From Mallotus nudiflorus (Eukaryota > Streptophyta > Magnoliopsida > Malpighiales > Euphorbiaceae): a DNA stretch of 64,000 nucleotides. The stretch covers positions 186,001-250,000 of the forward strand of contig CANTUR010000620.1 in assembly GCA_947683625.1 (NCBI GenBank), written 5' to 3'. This document shows positions 9,694 to 20,520 of this stretch, piece by piece. Within the stretch, counting starts at the first letter, position 1. Each line of letters starts with the position of its first letter. Both the position numbers and the translations under genes were made by a program. The notes under the pieces were generated by a model, which saw only the letters and a program-made list of their open reading frames with translations, ran no database searches and was not told the origin of the DNA.

Positions 9694-11906
9694 TGTAGAT
9701 GGCAAGGTTTAGCATGCGTCCAAGATTTTAGCAACCACGACCCTATTTGAGCTCAGGGCTCTAGAGAACACACTAATCACTATCACAAAGACATGATGTG
9801 GAGATAAGGAGTTACCACCCAGGGTAATAACATGAACAAATCAAAAGTGGTAGTATTCAATTCTCTAAAAGAAAGCTAGCACCACAACTAGGAGATTCTG
9901 GATACAGAATACTAACTTCTTTCAGTCTCATGTTCATTTAGAATTACTTTATGAATTACTATCTTATCCTCTATTTACATGCAATTTCATATAAACCAGT
10001 AAACAATTAACTCTAGGCAAGCTAGTCATGAAAAATACATGTAAACAATGCATTCATTTAAGTTCACAATCCCTATGTTAGTCTAATTCATGGATTTAAA
10101 TTAAATGGGCTAAATTTGCATGTTTTAATTTACAAGTGACCCTAAAGACTAAAGAGCCTAATTCCTATTTAATTTTAATTAAGTGAAACTATTTATTTTA
10201 ATTCTAAAAATAGGTCTAAATCTACACATTATGAAGTATTTAAATTAGTGGGCCTAATTCTACATGTTTTTAATTCTAAGGTGATTTTAAATCTTCAAGT
10301 TATGGAAAATGCTTAAATTTAATGGGCTAAGTCTATTAAATTAATTAAATAGACTAGGTGGGCCTATGTCTAAATTAACTAAATGGGCCTAAGTTATTTC
10401 TAACCTAAGTTCTAATTAATTGTAGGCCTAAAATTAATTAAAATCTATACCTATTTAATTAATAACCTATTAAATGAAATAAGCTAATTAAAAGGTGGGC
10501 CAAAAAGATTTACCTAAACCTAAAATTAATTAAATGGGTTAGAGCTTAACATGGGCTTGGGGCCCAAAAAACATAAAAATAAATAAACATGCCCAAAAAC
10601 ATAAAAAGATACCAAAACAATCAAATAAAAGATCAAACAATCAATTAATTTTAATTTTTCTAAAAAAACCTAATTCTAGTTAAAGTGACCTTAAGCACAA
10701 ATTATTAATAAATAAAATAATTAACAAGAAACCTTAATTCTATCCACTTAAGTCTAATTCAATTTTAATTAAAAACCCTAATGATCTCTTTAGCCATTAA
10801 TTTTAATTAATCACTCAATTAAAACCCTAATCTTACTACTCAATTAATTAAACATATATCCACACATAAGATTCCACTATTTCTACTATTGAGGCAATTA
10901 CATTGATCTACTGAAAATAAAAATAAAATTAATAAAACCCAAAAAAACTAAATAAATAAATATACAAAATAAAACAACCAACACCATAATAATAAATAAA
11001 TAAATAAATAAACCTATTTAGCTACAAAATTCAATCCATGACATTCCATGGATCTTCATAGATTTTATTCTCTAAGTGAATTTATCATGTAACTCCCTCC
11101 ATAATCACAAACCCAAAAATAAACAATGATTAGTGATTAAAAAAATAACAATAAAAATTAAATAAAGTTAAAATTAAATAGAACCAAAACAATCAAATAA
11201 AAAACAAAAGAGGGTGGGAGAGGAGATGATTGTATGGATTCAGTATTAATTTGCTCCTCATAGTGGTATAAAATCACTGTTGCCTTTTTAAAATAGGTCT
11301 TCAATACTTGATTTTCTCCTCTCAAAAGTCTACTACTTTTCTTCAAAGAATAGTACCTATTAAGAAAATTTATAGGAAAGCTGTGTAAGAAGAATGAGAG
11401 GTCCAAAAATTATTTTCTTTTCCAAAAGTTCCCCCTTTTAGGAGAGTTAAGCTAGGTTTATATAGAAAATCCTAGCTAAAGTTAAGTATCTTACTATGAC
11501 TTCCCCTCTTCATAGTGATAGAGTTTTAGCTTAATAAGGACTTTTCATTTCTTGAAAAATTTAGGTAAATCCTGAAAAAGGGATTTATCACATTATTTTG
11601 ACTAATTAAAATTCATAAAGTAAAAATTTTATTTACTGGAAAATAAAAAATACAAACAGAACATGTTTAATCCAAATCGGAATTATATAATTATAGAAAG
11701 ACCCTTGAAAGAATTTAAACTTTTCAATTAGGTCTTTAGAGAAAATGTTACAATTAAGTCCTCAAAAACCAATTAAGTTCTTTTGAAAATGCATTTGGGT
11801 TTTTGAGGTTTCAAACATCAAGTTTTGAAAATCTATTTATAGTATTTTCATCATTAGAGTCCTCTTTCGTATCCACACTCCATCATCTCGAAATTGGGTG
11901 CTTACA
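9694..11906 (-). repeat. Element C 3' LTR (2213 bp)
   Basis: On the + strand it begins TGTAGATGG and ends GGTGCTTACA, giving TG...CA ends. The first about 840 bp match the partial LTR at 44029-44873. The U5 end and U3 start also match the solo LTR at 60704-62743 in reverse complement. The middle is AT-rich with many short AATTAATT stretches and repeated 'GGGCCTAA' phrases. A polypurine tract lies immediately outside the right edge, which identifies this as the 3' LTR of a - strand element. Confidence 0.88.
11457..11464 (-). promoter_or_regulatory. TATA box in element C LTR
   Basis: TATATAAA reads on the - strand about 445 bp from the U3 start. It is bracketed by the inverted repeat GCTAGG (11451-11456) / CCTAGC (11471-11476). 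Its position fits the LTR promoter. Confidence 0.55.
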
Positions 11907-11921
11907 TCTGCCCCCTTTGTC
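11907..11921 (-). promoter_or_regulatory. Polypurine tract of element C
   Basis: The - strand reads GACAAAGGGGGCAGA directly before the 3' LTR start TGTAAGCACC. This is the plus-strand priming site for reverse transcription. Confidence 0.75.
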
Positions 11922-12110
11922 ATTATTTGTTTGACAAATTACGGTAAAGAAAATAAGTACACAATTTCTTTAGGAATAAAAGTTTAGATACTTACCTATG
12001 CTCCTTAAGGCTTTTGCATGTAAGTGATCGTTGGTTCATGATGAATGCTTATATTGCTATGCAATACCAGGCAGAATGCTAAAGCATTTATCAAATTTCA
12101 CTATAATCCT
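11922..12110. other. Element C 3' untranslated segment
   Basis: Short AT-rich non-coding stretch between the polypurine tract and the tandem hairpin array. No gene seen. Confidence 0.5.
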
Positions 12111-12111
12111 G

Positions 12112-12820
12112 TGAGTCATCTAGTGAAAGATGATTTGAAAATACACTATACCTTAGATGCATAGTGTCAATCTGAGAGTACACTATACTTGGACATATAA
12201 TGTTAATTTGAAAATGCACTTTACTTGGACGTATAGTGTTGATTAAAAAATACATTATACTCAGTCGTATAATGTTGACTATACTCGAATGTATAGTATT
12301 GATTAAAGAATACATTATACTTGGACATATAATGTTGACTATACTCGGGTGTATAGTATTAAATGAGAAATACATTATACTCGGATGTATAATGTTGACT
12401 ATACTCAAACATATAGTATTGATTTGAAAATGCACCACACTCGGACATATAGTTTATTTTAAAAAATACATTATACTCTGACATATAATGTTGACTATAC
12501 TTGGATGTATAGTATTGATTGAAAAATTCATTATACTTGGACATATAATGTTAACTATACTTGGACATATAATGTTGACTATACTTGGACATATAGTATT
12601 AATTGAAAAATACATTATACTTGGATGTATAATGTTGACTATACTCGGACGTATAGTGTTGATTAAATAATAAATTATACTCAGACATATAATATTAACT
12701 ATACTAGGGTGTATAGTTTTAATTGATAAATACATTATACTCAGACGCATAATGTTGATTATACTCTGACGAATAATATTGATTTGAAAATGCACTACAC
12801 TCAGATGTATAGTGTTGACT
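12112..12820. repeat. Tandem array of alternating hairpin words (about 60-bp period)
   Basis: About 700 bp consist of alternating units ACTATAC-nnnnnn-GTATAGT and CATTATAC-nnnn-(A/G)TGTATAATG, each an inverted repeat with a variable TCGGAC-like loop. They are joined by TTGATTGAAAAA or TTGA spacers; two words make a period of about 60 bp. Divergence between units is moderate and mostly T/C and A/G. The array lies in element C between integrase and the 3' LTR. Long Ile/Ser/Asn-rich reading frames on both strands are products of the repeat, not genes. Confidence 0.92.
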
Positions 12821-13482
12821 TCTTTTTCGCTAATAATTTAATAATTCATTGAATTATTAAATTATATAACATTGTAATTTAGGACTAAATTACTAGAAAA
12901 ATATTGGACTTAAATACAAACAAAGTTAAAGGACTAAAGTGGATGTTTGCCACTTTTATATAAACCTTTTTCCTTCCTTTTGTCAATCCATTTCTTTTAT
13001 TTTCCTATCCTTTTCATTTCTTTGCTTTTCTTTGTTTTCACTTTCTCTTGATTTTCAAATCTTTTTTCTTTAATTATTCCTTCATCTGCATCCAATTTGA
13101 AATATGTCTAATCCTATGGCTCACCCACAATGTAAACTACGCAAAAGCAATTCTAGACAATTAGATCCTATCATTTCATAGCTACATTTTCCTCAAAACA
13201 ATATGGGACTCAATCAAGGGGAAGATGTACTCCCTTTAACTCGTTTACACCTCCATTAATGCTCCTAGGTTAGAGATGTGGTAAATTTTCTTCTTCTTTC
13301 TTTGATTTTGCAAAAAATATATTCATGTTAATATGTAAATTAACATATTCTTGTATGCAATTATAGAACATATGCTATATAAGTTAAATAAAATTGCATG
13401 AAATTGTCAACTTAAAAACACAATTTTGCACAATTAGTGTTAGCATGTCATAGAGGACCAACATAATTCCAATCAGACCTCT
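12821..13482. other. Element C non-coding spacer
   Basis: AT-rich sequence with TTTTC-rich stretches near 12970-13080. No coding family recognised on either strand. Confidence 0.5.
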
Positions 13483-13620
13483 AGATTTTCAGTCGAAAAT
13501 CTACCTTTTGAAACAAAATTGTAGATTTTCGATTAGAATTTTAGATTTTCGATCAAAAATCTAGAAATTCGATCGGTATTCTGGATTTCTGATTGGAAAT
13601 CCAGTCTTTCAATCAGTTTT
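13483..13620. repeat. GATTTTCGATC palindromic-word array, copy 1
   Basis: Six to seven imperfect copies of words built from AGATTTTCGATCRAAAATCTA occur within about 140 bp (for example TCAGTCGAAAATCTA, AGATTTTCGATTAGAA, TTCGATCGGTATTCTGG, GATTGGAAATCCAG). Many pairs are self-complementary. A second cluster of the same words lies at 15842-15945, on the other side of the PMD-like gene. Confidence 0.8.
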
Positions 13621-13739
13621 GACTTGGTTTTTTAAAAAAAATAAAATATAAAAACAATGGTAGACAAAAATCAAGAGTTTGTCATTTTCTAAATTTTATT
13701 CAAAAACCACTAAAGTTCTCGAGTTGCTTTCACTTGGCT

Positions 13740-15670
13740 TGAGAATTATTTCATGATTTATATGGAGAGGTAGTATAGCACATCTAGGCATCTAGCTTTC
13801 AACACTTCATTACTGCTCTACTGACTACTCGAGGTAGGTCAGATCACTATTCACTTTTTACCTCTTATCAAGAGGTAGATGGATATCACTCACACCTTTC
13901 ACACACTCACACTTTTCACCTTCAGGGGTGCCCAAGTTCCTTTTGATATTCACTACTGTACCTTTCCATAAGATGCTAGGAGTCATTATGTTTGTGACTT
14001 ACTCGGGTTCATTCTAATATGGAAAAATCAAAAGAACGTGCTCCTTTCTTCTCTCGTTCAAGGTTTCAAGAGGTTACCCACTACCACACCTCGTCATATC
14101 CTTCATAAGGTGAGATGTTTCTTATTAATAGTACTAGGCACTACCCTCTTCTGTAAGATTAGTCATAGGGTTAGCATTGATCTTTTTGGTCCGCTTCAAA
14201 CTTTACTATAGTCATTACCTTTGATTGGGGATTTGTAACTCTTGCCTATCTTTACTATAGAGTGGATACTATCTTTAGTAGTGCTATGATGATGTGCAAT
14301 TTCTAGCATATCCTGTATGTATGTCTTCTACCCCTTTTAACTTTGCTCTTTTACAACATCTTCTTTTTTTTAACTATTTCTTATTCTTCAGATCTAGGCA
14401 TTAAGATTTGGGTCATCTGAGGCTTTAGTGCCATTAGCTTTGATAGGAGTCTTCCTCTGATGTAGAGATGGGTTTCTTCTTGTCTAGCTATCATCAAGTA
14501 TGATTTACAGACTTATCGAGACCAGCTGAACCCTTTAGAGTGGGACCTAGTAAGATAAATTTAATTTTTAGTATTTAACCAATTGTAGAAGTTAAATAAA
14601 ATTTATCTAAATAAATTTATAAGTTAGATTAGATTGGTTGTTTGGTGCTAAAAACATTCAATGATATGATTTTATGGTTGCAGCTGTGAGGCTTGAGACT
14701 ATAAGATTTTTACTTCCTGGTTACGATTGCCATATATGGTATCTTGGTGAACGTGTCTACCATTGGCTCATGGGACCTTCTAGGAGGCATGTTCCTTCTT
14801 CTATTCCCTCTTCGATGTTGTGGAGTTATAGCATGACTAGTCTTGAGCTTATAGTAGCTCTTAAAGGATATGATGCTTTGACTCTGCTCAAGTGTTCTCG
14901 TCATTATTAGGAGCATATTTAGGAGAATCCCCTAGAGCAAGTTCCTATAAACCCCAATGAGGTATGCTTTTTGTCATCATTTTACTTCGTCTCTTACATC
15001 ACTATCACTATTTTACTTAATCTCTTTCATCACTGAAGATGATATTTGCTTTTCTATATAGGTTGAAGAAGCTATTGATGTTGCTATGGAGGAGGAGATT
15101 GAGGGTGACACTGAGAGGACTGAGCATGAGGTTAAGCATACTCAGTACAATGGAGCTACTCAAGGTGATACTTCCTCAAGTGCCATTCTGGGCGATGTTC
15201 CACCACTTGATAAGTCCATGTACTACTAAGCTCTTACAATATAGACTCCCATTATTATGCACATCTATTCTGATGTAGCTTAGATTCCTAGCTTCTCTCC
15301 TCCTTATGCTTCACATGTAAGTGCAATTTGCATTTCCAATCCTATACAAACTAACACTTATTGTTGAATTAGTATACTTTATTTTCTAAGTCCCTCGAAC
15401 ACAAGTAGAGTATCTATATGGACTCATCTCTTCCCAAAGATTATTTACTATATAGATCATAAATACTTTAAGAGTTAGTATTTACAATAAGTATACAAAT
15501 GTATGCATGTTATGTATGATATGTATGATTCTAACTATTCTTAATGCAACAGAGTTGTGCAGGGGATCTAGAGCGTGAGAACAAGAAGCTTTGTCAATAT
15601 CTTGCTAGTCTTGGTTTTGACGATCATGGCACTGGGACTTTTATGCCCCTAGATCAAAGCGACGTCTAAC
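13740..15670 (+). pseudogene. Plant mobile domain-like gene, antisense within element C
   Basis: The + strand (antisense to element C) carries pieces resembling plant mobile domain (PMD, MAIN/MAIL-type) proteins. They include 'HTHTFHL' near 13890; 'LLIVLGTTLFCK' and 'HRVSIDLFGPLQ' near 14120-14210, matching the hydrophobic LLG-T/C-LF segment of PMD; and 'YLGERVYHWLMGP' with 'GYDALTLLK' near 14730-14890. An acidic exon follows at 15061-15230 ('EEAIDVAMEEEIEGD'), then a final piece 15553-15667 with 'DLERENKKLCQYLASLGF'. The pieces are separated by AT-rich segments that look like introns, and several stops occur. PMD genes are known to be carried by some plant transposons. Exon limits are approximate and the family call needs a profile search. 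Confidence 0.45.
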
Positions 15671-15841
15671 TAGAGGGTGGAGTCCTTTGCCAGACATTGG
15701 AGCTCAGGATGATTGATCTTTTTATCTTTAGTATTTGTACTTACATGACTGTACTTTGATTTCCTTCTTCACTTTGAACTGATTCGCCTTTTCTAAATGG
15801 ATTATGGGCATTTCATTTTGGATCAAACACTAAAATTTAAG

Positions 15842-15945
15842 TTTTTTTTATCGAAAATCTTAAAAATCTAATCGGTATTATAGATTTTCAATCAGATTTC
15901 TAGAATTCCTATCAAAATTTTAAATTTTTTATCAGAAATTCAGCA
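15842..15945. repeat. GATTTTCGATC palindromic-word array, copy 2
   Basis: Words such as TCGAAAATCTTA, AATCTAATCGGTATTATAGATTTTCAATCAG and CTATCAAAATTTTAAA repeat within about 100 bp. They match the vocabulary at 13483-13620, so the two clusters bracket the antisense PMD-like gene. Confidence 0.7.
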
Positions 15946-16089
15946 TTGGTTCTTTAATCTTTCCATCCTAATTACTGATTTGAATTTGATATGAAAACAT
16001 TACGTGAAGAAAATCCTAATCCTATCTAGATTAACCTTTATGCATATAGGGCTTATAAAAGGATTGTCTCCCCTTCCTCTTTTTTATTG

Positions 16090-16880
16090 ACTTTCATCAT
16101 GATATAAACCACCCTTAATTTGATGAAGAAATTTCTCAAAAGCCTTAATGGAGATGATTAGAATAGGTTGCTTCCCTTCCATGCTAAATCCTTGAAATCA
16201 CTTTAACATCTAAAAATAGACATAATTTTCTACATGTTGCTACAACCTTTTAGGATTTTAAGGACCACGTATTCAAATTCAATGGACAATAGTTGTGTCC
16301 ATTAATCAAAGAGTTTGTTGTTATTCTTAGATGTTCATTAGACTCAACTGTTATGATTGCTCTCTTTGATCTTGAGATGCAATTTCTTGATAGACTAGTG
16401 GCATTCTTTGATATGCCTCCAGGCGACATCTACAGGTACGCACATAATATTAGGACTATCAGTCTTCCTTTTCTGATTACTTCTTATAGGACTAAGGACA
16501 AGAATAGTGATGTCTAGATTAGGACTATCTCTTTTTCCTTAGTAGAGATTGAAGTTTCTAACCATCAACCTGTATGACTATTGTGATCGTGTTCTTGGGT
16601 TGCACTTTTTGACCTTCTTTTCCCCTTCATGCCTTTATCGTTAGTATGGTCCCCTACAAGTCATTATGGTGATTATATATAACTTCGAGGGCTTCCCTCT
16701 GAGACAAGATTTTTTAGACAAAGTGAAGAACTTGTGGCCTTGTAGAGCATTAGAGCAGAGCATGCACTTGAATGCTAATAGGACTATTGATGACAACTAC
16801 AAGGCTTCGCTCATCATGCCAGCTATAGAACCACCAGTATTTTCTATGTTCAAAAGGACTCAAATATTACTAATTGAGTC
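16090..16880 (+). pseudogene. Second antisense ORF remnant in element C
   Basis: The segment from about 16090 to 16517 reads as a degraded protein: 'DFKDHVFKFNGQ' then 'CPLIKEFVVILRCSLD', with an open stretch at 16293-16517 ending 'YRTKDKNSDV'. A further open stretch at 16666-16884 includes 'PCRALEQSMHLNANRTIDDN'. The phrase order (x-F-x-F, then (L/C)(C/T)P-x-(I/L)-x-E-(F/Y)) resembles the N-terminal part of plant PMD/DUF7745-type proteins often found near Tat retrotransposons. It is on the same strand as the PMD-like gene. The two could be separate genes or parts of a rearranged gene. Identification is tentative. Confidence 0.3.
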
Positions 16881-17084
16881 ATAAAAGAAGAAACAAAAAC
16901 ATAACTAGAATAATGGTCTCATAAGTCTGGTTTTTAGACTCTCACATTTTGTTTTTCCTTTAAGTCTTTATGCTTTATAATAAAGATACAATATGCAATA
17001 TTCAAATAAAAATTCCATTTTAATTTGATTCATTAATTAATGCCAAAATGAGTACATTTATTACATCACATGACATAACTCCTA

Positions 17085-17310
17085 TTATCAGTTAGTCCTT
17101 TTAGATTTTCTAACTGACCATTTTTCTCTCACTTTTATTTCCTTAATTTCTACCTGACCAGCCCTTTATGAGTTTTCTGATCAACAGGATTACCTCTTTT
17201 ATTATATTCCCTAATTTTTGCCTACCCGCCCTTTGCGGGTTTTCTAAACAGCAAGAATGTCCTAATTTTTGTCTAACTAGCCTTTTTAGGTTTTCTAGCC
17301 AATGGGCCCT
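17085..17310. repeat. Tandem repeat (about 55-60 bp, four degenerate copies) after integrase
   Basis: Degenerate units of the form CCTAATTTTTGCCTACC(C/A)GCCCTTT..GGGTTTTCTAANCAGCAAG start near 17090, 17150, 17209 and 17262. Each contains a short inverted repeat such as GCCCTTTGCGGG. On the - strand they extend the integrase C-terminus as a basic Lys/Gly/Pro repeat ('KTRKGRVGKN'), so they may once have been coding. Confidence 0.65.
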
Positions 17311-17319
17311 ATTTTTTTT

Positions 17320-18640
17320 AAAAGGTATTATTTTTGAAGGTAATCTAGGTTGATTGGCTTAGTGAACTTATTCCCTTCTAAATATGATATATTTGTAGCT
17401 CCTTTAGGTAGAATCATCTTGACTAAATATGATTTTTCCCAATTTGGTCTAAATTTTCCTCTTGGATCAAACACCATTGCCCTTAACTAGTTTAGTACCA
17501 TATCTCCAGCCTTTATCTTTCCAGGTTCAACCTTTTTGCTAAATGCTCTTACTATTATTCTATAGTAAATATGAATGTGAAATAAAGTGTCCATCCTTTT
17601 CTCATCTAGAGATATGAGGTTGTCGATTCTTTTTTGTATCCATTCACTCTTAAGGATTTTTGTTTCCATAACAACCCTCAAAGATTTGATTTTTATTTGT
17701 ATAAGAAAAACTGCTTCACAACCACATACTAATGAGAATGGTATATGTCCTGTAGGAGTGTGCATTATAGTTCTATATGCACACAAGGCAAAAAGGAGGT
17801 ACTCAAACCAATTTTTATGCATTTTCACCATCTTAGAGAGGATTCTCTTCACATTCTTATTAGGAGATTCAATTGCACCATTAGTTTGAGGTTGATAAGG
17901 TGAGGATTTACGATGCTCAATCTTATATCTTTATAATAACTCATCTATCTTTGCCTGAAATTGAAAACCATTGTCTGTCACCATATGATGTGGAATTCGG
18001 TACCTACAAATGAGATTCTTCTCAATGAACTTTGCCAGTTGTCTAGCCTTCAAAGTACTAAAGGATTCTACTTCTATCCATTTAGAGAAATAGTCAATTG
18101 CCACTAGTATATATTTATGCTCGTTTGAGGCTGTTGGTCTTATCTCCCCTATTATAACTATCCCCTATGCTACAAAGGGCTGTAGAGATGTTAAATTGTT
18201 TAACACTATAGAGGGAGGATGATTAAGATTCCCATGTATCTGGCACTGATAACATTGTATCACTATTTGGATACAATCTTTTTCCATGCTCATCCAATAG
18301 TACCCTTGTTGAATTACTTTCTTTACCAGGATCATCCCATTCATATGAGATCCAAAAACCCCTGCATGAATCTCTTTTATCACTTATTTTGCTTCATCCT
18401 TCTTGAGACACCTCAGATGTGTTCCATTCGGCATTCTTCTATATAATATCCCATTATGACTTGTATAATGGCATGCAAGAACATAAAGAGAATATTTTTC
18501 TTTTGAAGTCACTTCATTAGGGAACTTCCTTTCCTCAATGAATCTCTAGAAGTCATAAAACCATGGCTTTTCTTCTGGTCCTATCTAAATTCTCATAACT
18601 TGTTCTTCACCATAGCATAGAGCTTTCATTTTCATTATTA
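17320..18640 (-). pseudogene. Element C integrase
   Basis: The - strand reads the zinc-binding region ('HAGVFGSHMNG..', 'CYQCQIHG') at about 18240-18380, then the catalytic core and the C-terminal part. The first catalytic Asp in the G-I-D motif is Val, and the Trp before it is TAG (near 18150). The second Asp is kept in 'VTDNGFQF' (near 17975), and the Glu is kept in 'NGAIESPNKN' (near 17865). The open frame 17852-17487 contains 'WFEYLLFALCAYRT' and 'FSLVCGCEAV', typical of the Tat/Ogre integrase end. It ends in a region with 'DPRGKFRPNWEKSYLV' (chromodomain-less gypsy tail). Confidence 0.88.
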
Positions 18641-18704
18641 CCAAAGGCTTTATCATCAACCTCGTCTATTTATCCCACATTAAAGAAAGTGTTACCAAGG
18701 CATC

Positions 18705-19080
18705 CACCATTTAATTCTCATCTCTTACTAAATGTATGAAGAGAAATTTAGTAAAGTTTCTCATTAACATCTTCAAATAGCAAATGTAAGGTTTCAACCT
18801 CTCTTCTTTCACTTCCCACTCCTCATTAGCCTGACTAATGACTAATAGGGAATCTCCATAAACTAGTATGTCTTTAGCTCTAACTGCTAGCATTGCTTTT
18901 ACCCCATAGATACATGCCTCATACTCAACCATATTGTTTGTAACTTTGAAGCCTAATTTCTTAGCCATTAGGATGGTTTCTCCTCCTGGTGTGACAAGAA
19001 TCACTCATAACCCTGCTCCCTTATTATTCATAGCTCCATCAAAATAAGGCTTCCATTCATATTGTTCTATTAATGATAAG
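18705..19080 (-). pseudogene. Element C second (archaeal-like) RNase H
   Basis: The - strand frame 19004-18711 plus a short upstream piece reads 'YFDGAMNNKGAG', 'VILVTPGG', 'NNMVEYEACIYGV', 'ILVYGDSLLVI'. These carry the Asp, Glu and Asp positions of an RNase H fold. This is a separate domain from the RT-linked RNase H at 19119-19409 and lies between it and the integrase. That dual-RNase H order is described for the Tat lineage of plant Ty3/gypsy elements. A stop occurs between the first strand and the remainder. Confidence 0.8.
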
Positions 19081-19109
19081 TTCTCTATGGAAACTCTAAA
19101 TTCCACTAC

Positions 19110-20520
19110 TCATTTCCATTAACTGCATTCTGTGCTAGGAATTCTGCTACTACTTTTCCTTTGATGACCTTGGTAGTGACATACTCTATCAAACTCAGTC
19201 AAAAGTACCAACCATCGAGACATCTTTCCAATTAAAGCTGGTGCTTGAAACAAGTATCTTAAAGGATCTATCTTTGAAACAACTTGTACTTTGTAAGACT
19301 GGAAATAATGCCTTACCTTCCTTGTAGCCCATATTATAATAAAAAATGTCTTCTCCATAAGATCATATTTTTCTTCAGATGGTAGGAACTTTTTACTAAG
19401 ATAATACACTATATACTCTATCCCTTTTGGTCCTTCTTACGCTAGCATTGCCCCCATTGCTTTTTCCTTTAAAGCCAAATATAAGATTAAGGGTTTACCT
19501 TATCTTGGTGGCCTCAACATAGGTGGATTATTAAGGTTTTCTTTAATCTTATCAAAGGCTTTCTAACATTCTTCATTCCATTCCACCAACTGATTCTTCC
19601 TTAAGAGCTTGAAGATTGGATCACAAACCATGGTGAGGTGTGCAATAAACCTACTAATGTACTATAGTTTCCCAATAAACCCTCATACTTCTTTCTCCAT
19701 TCTTGGTGTTGGCATTTTATGAATGGCTTTGATCTTGTCTAGATTGACTTCTATTTCCCTATTGTTGACTATGTGTCTTAACAACTTTCTAGAAGTGACC
19801 CCAAAGATACATTTCTTTAGATTAAGCCTTATTTTATATCTTTCTATTCTTGCCAGAAACTTATCTAAAGCCTTAAAATGTCCTTCTTTTATTTTTGATT
19901 TAACCATTATATCATCAATGTACACTTCCACTTCTTTATGCATCATATCATGAAATATAGTGCTTGCCACTCTTTGATAGATTGCTCCTGTGTTCTTTAA
20001 TTTGAAGGGCATCACTTTGTAGCAATATATGCCCCATTTTGTGATAAAAAGAAATTTTGATCTTGTCCATAACTACCATCATTATTTTATTATAACCTAA
20101 AAAACCCAACCATGAAAGAGTACATTACACTGGATGTTACACTATCAATAATCACATCGATATGGGGTAAAGGAAAGTCATCCTTTGGGCATACTTTATT
20201 TAGATCTTTAAAATCTACACACATCCAAACTTTTCCATCTTTCTTAGGAATTAGTACTATGTTTGCCAACCATTGAAGGTACTCTACAACTTCTAAAAAA
20301 TTAGCTTGGATTTGCATAGTAATTTCTTCCCTTATCTTTTTTGTCTACTCTAGTCTTCACCTCTGAAGTTTTGGCTTAACATGTTTAGCTTTTAGATATA
20401 TTAGAATGCTGATCTATAATTTCTCTGTCTAAACATGGCATATCCTTATAAGACCAAGCAAATACTACCTTTCTTTTCATTAGTATTCTCTTAAAATTTC
20501 CCTCTCTTATAGAGTTAAAT
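19110..20520 (-). pseudogene. Element C reverse transcriptase and RNase H
   Basis: The RT begins near 20500 ('FAWSYKDMPCLD') and runs through 'WLANIVLIPKKDGKV', 'CVDFKDLNKVCPKDDFPLPH' (about 20140-20270). 'MPFKLKNTGAIYQ' follows, and the catalytic 'VYIDDIMVKSK' (near 19915) is intact. The connection region has 'FIGKL.YISRFI', and RNase H follows at 19409-19119 ('YYLSKKFLPSEEKYDLMEK'). Several frameshifts (about 20090-20015) and stops disrupt it. Wording is that of Tat/Ogre elements. Confidence 0.9.

Noticed and set aside
12091..12795. Long Ile/Ser/Asn-rich open frames on both strands
   Set aside because: They are translations of the tandem hairpin array in several frames; the repeated peptide follows the DNA period and no family is recognisable.
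12112..12820. CRISPR-like look of regularly spaced palindromic repeats
   Set aside because: The window is plant nuclear DNA, units are degenerate and the 'spacers' are themselves repeats; there are no cas genes.
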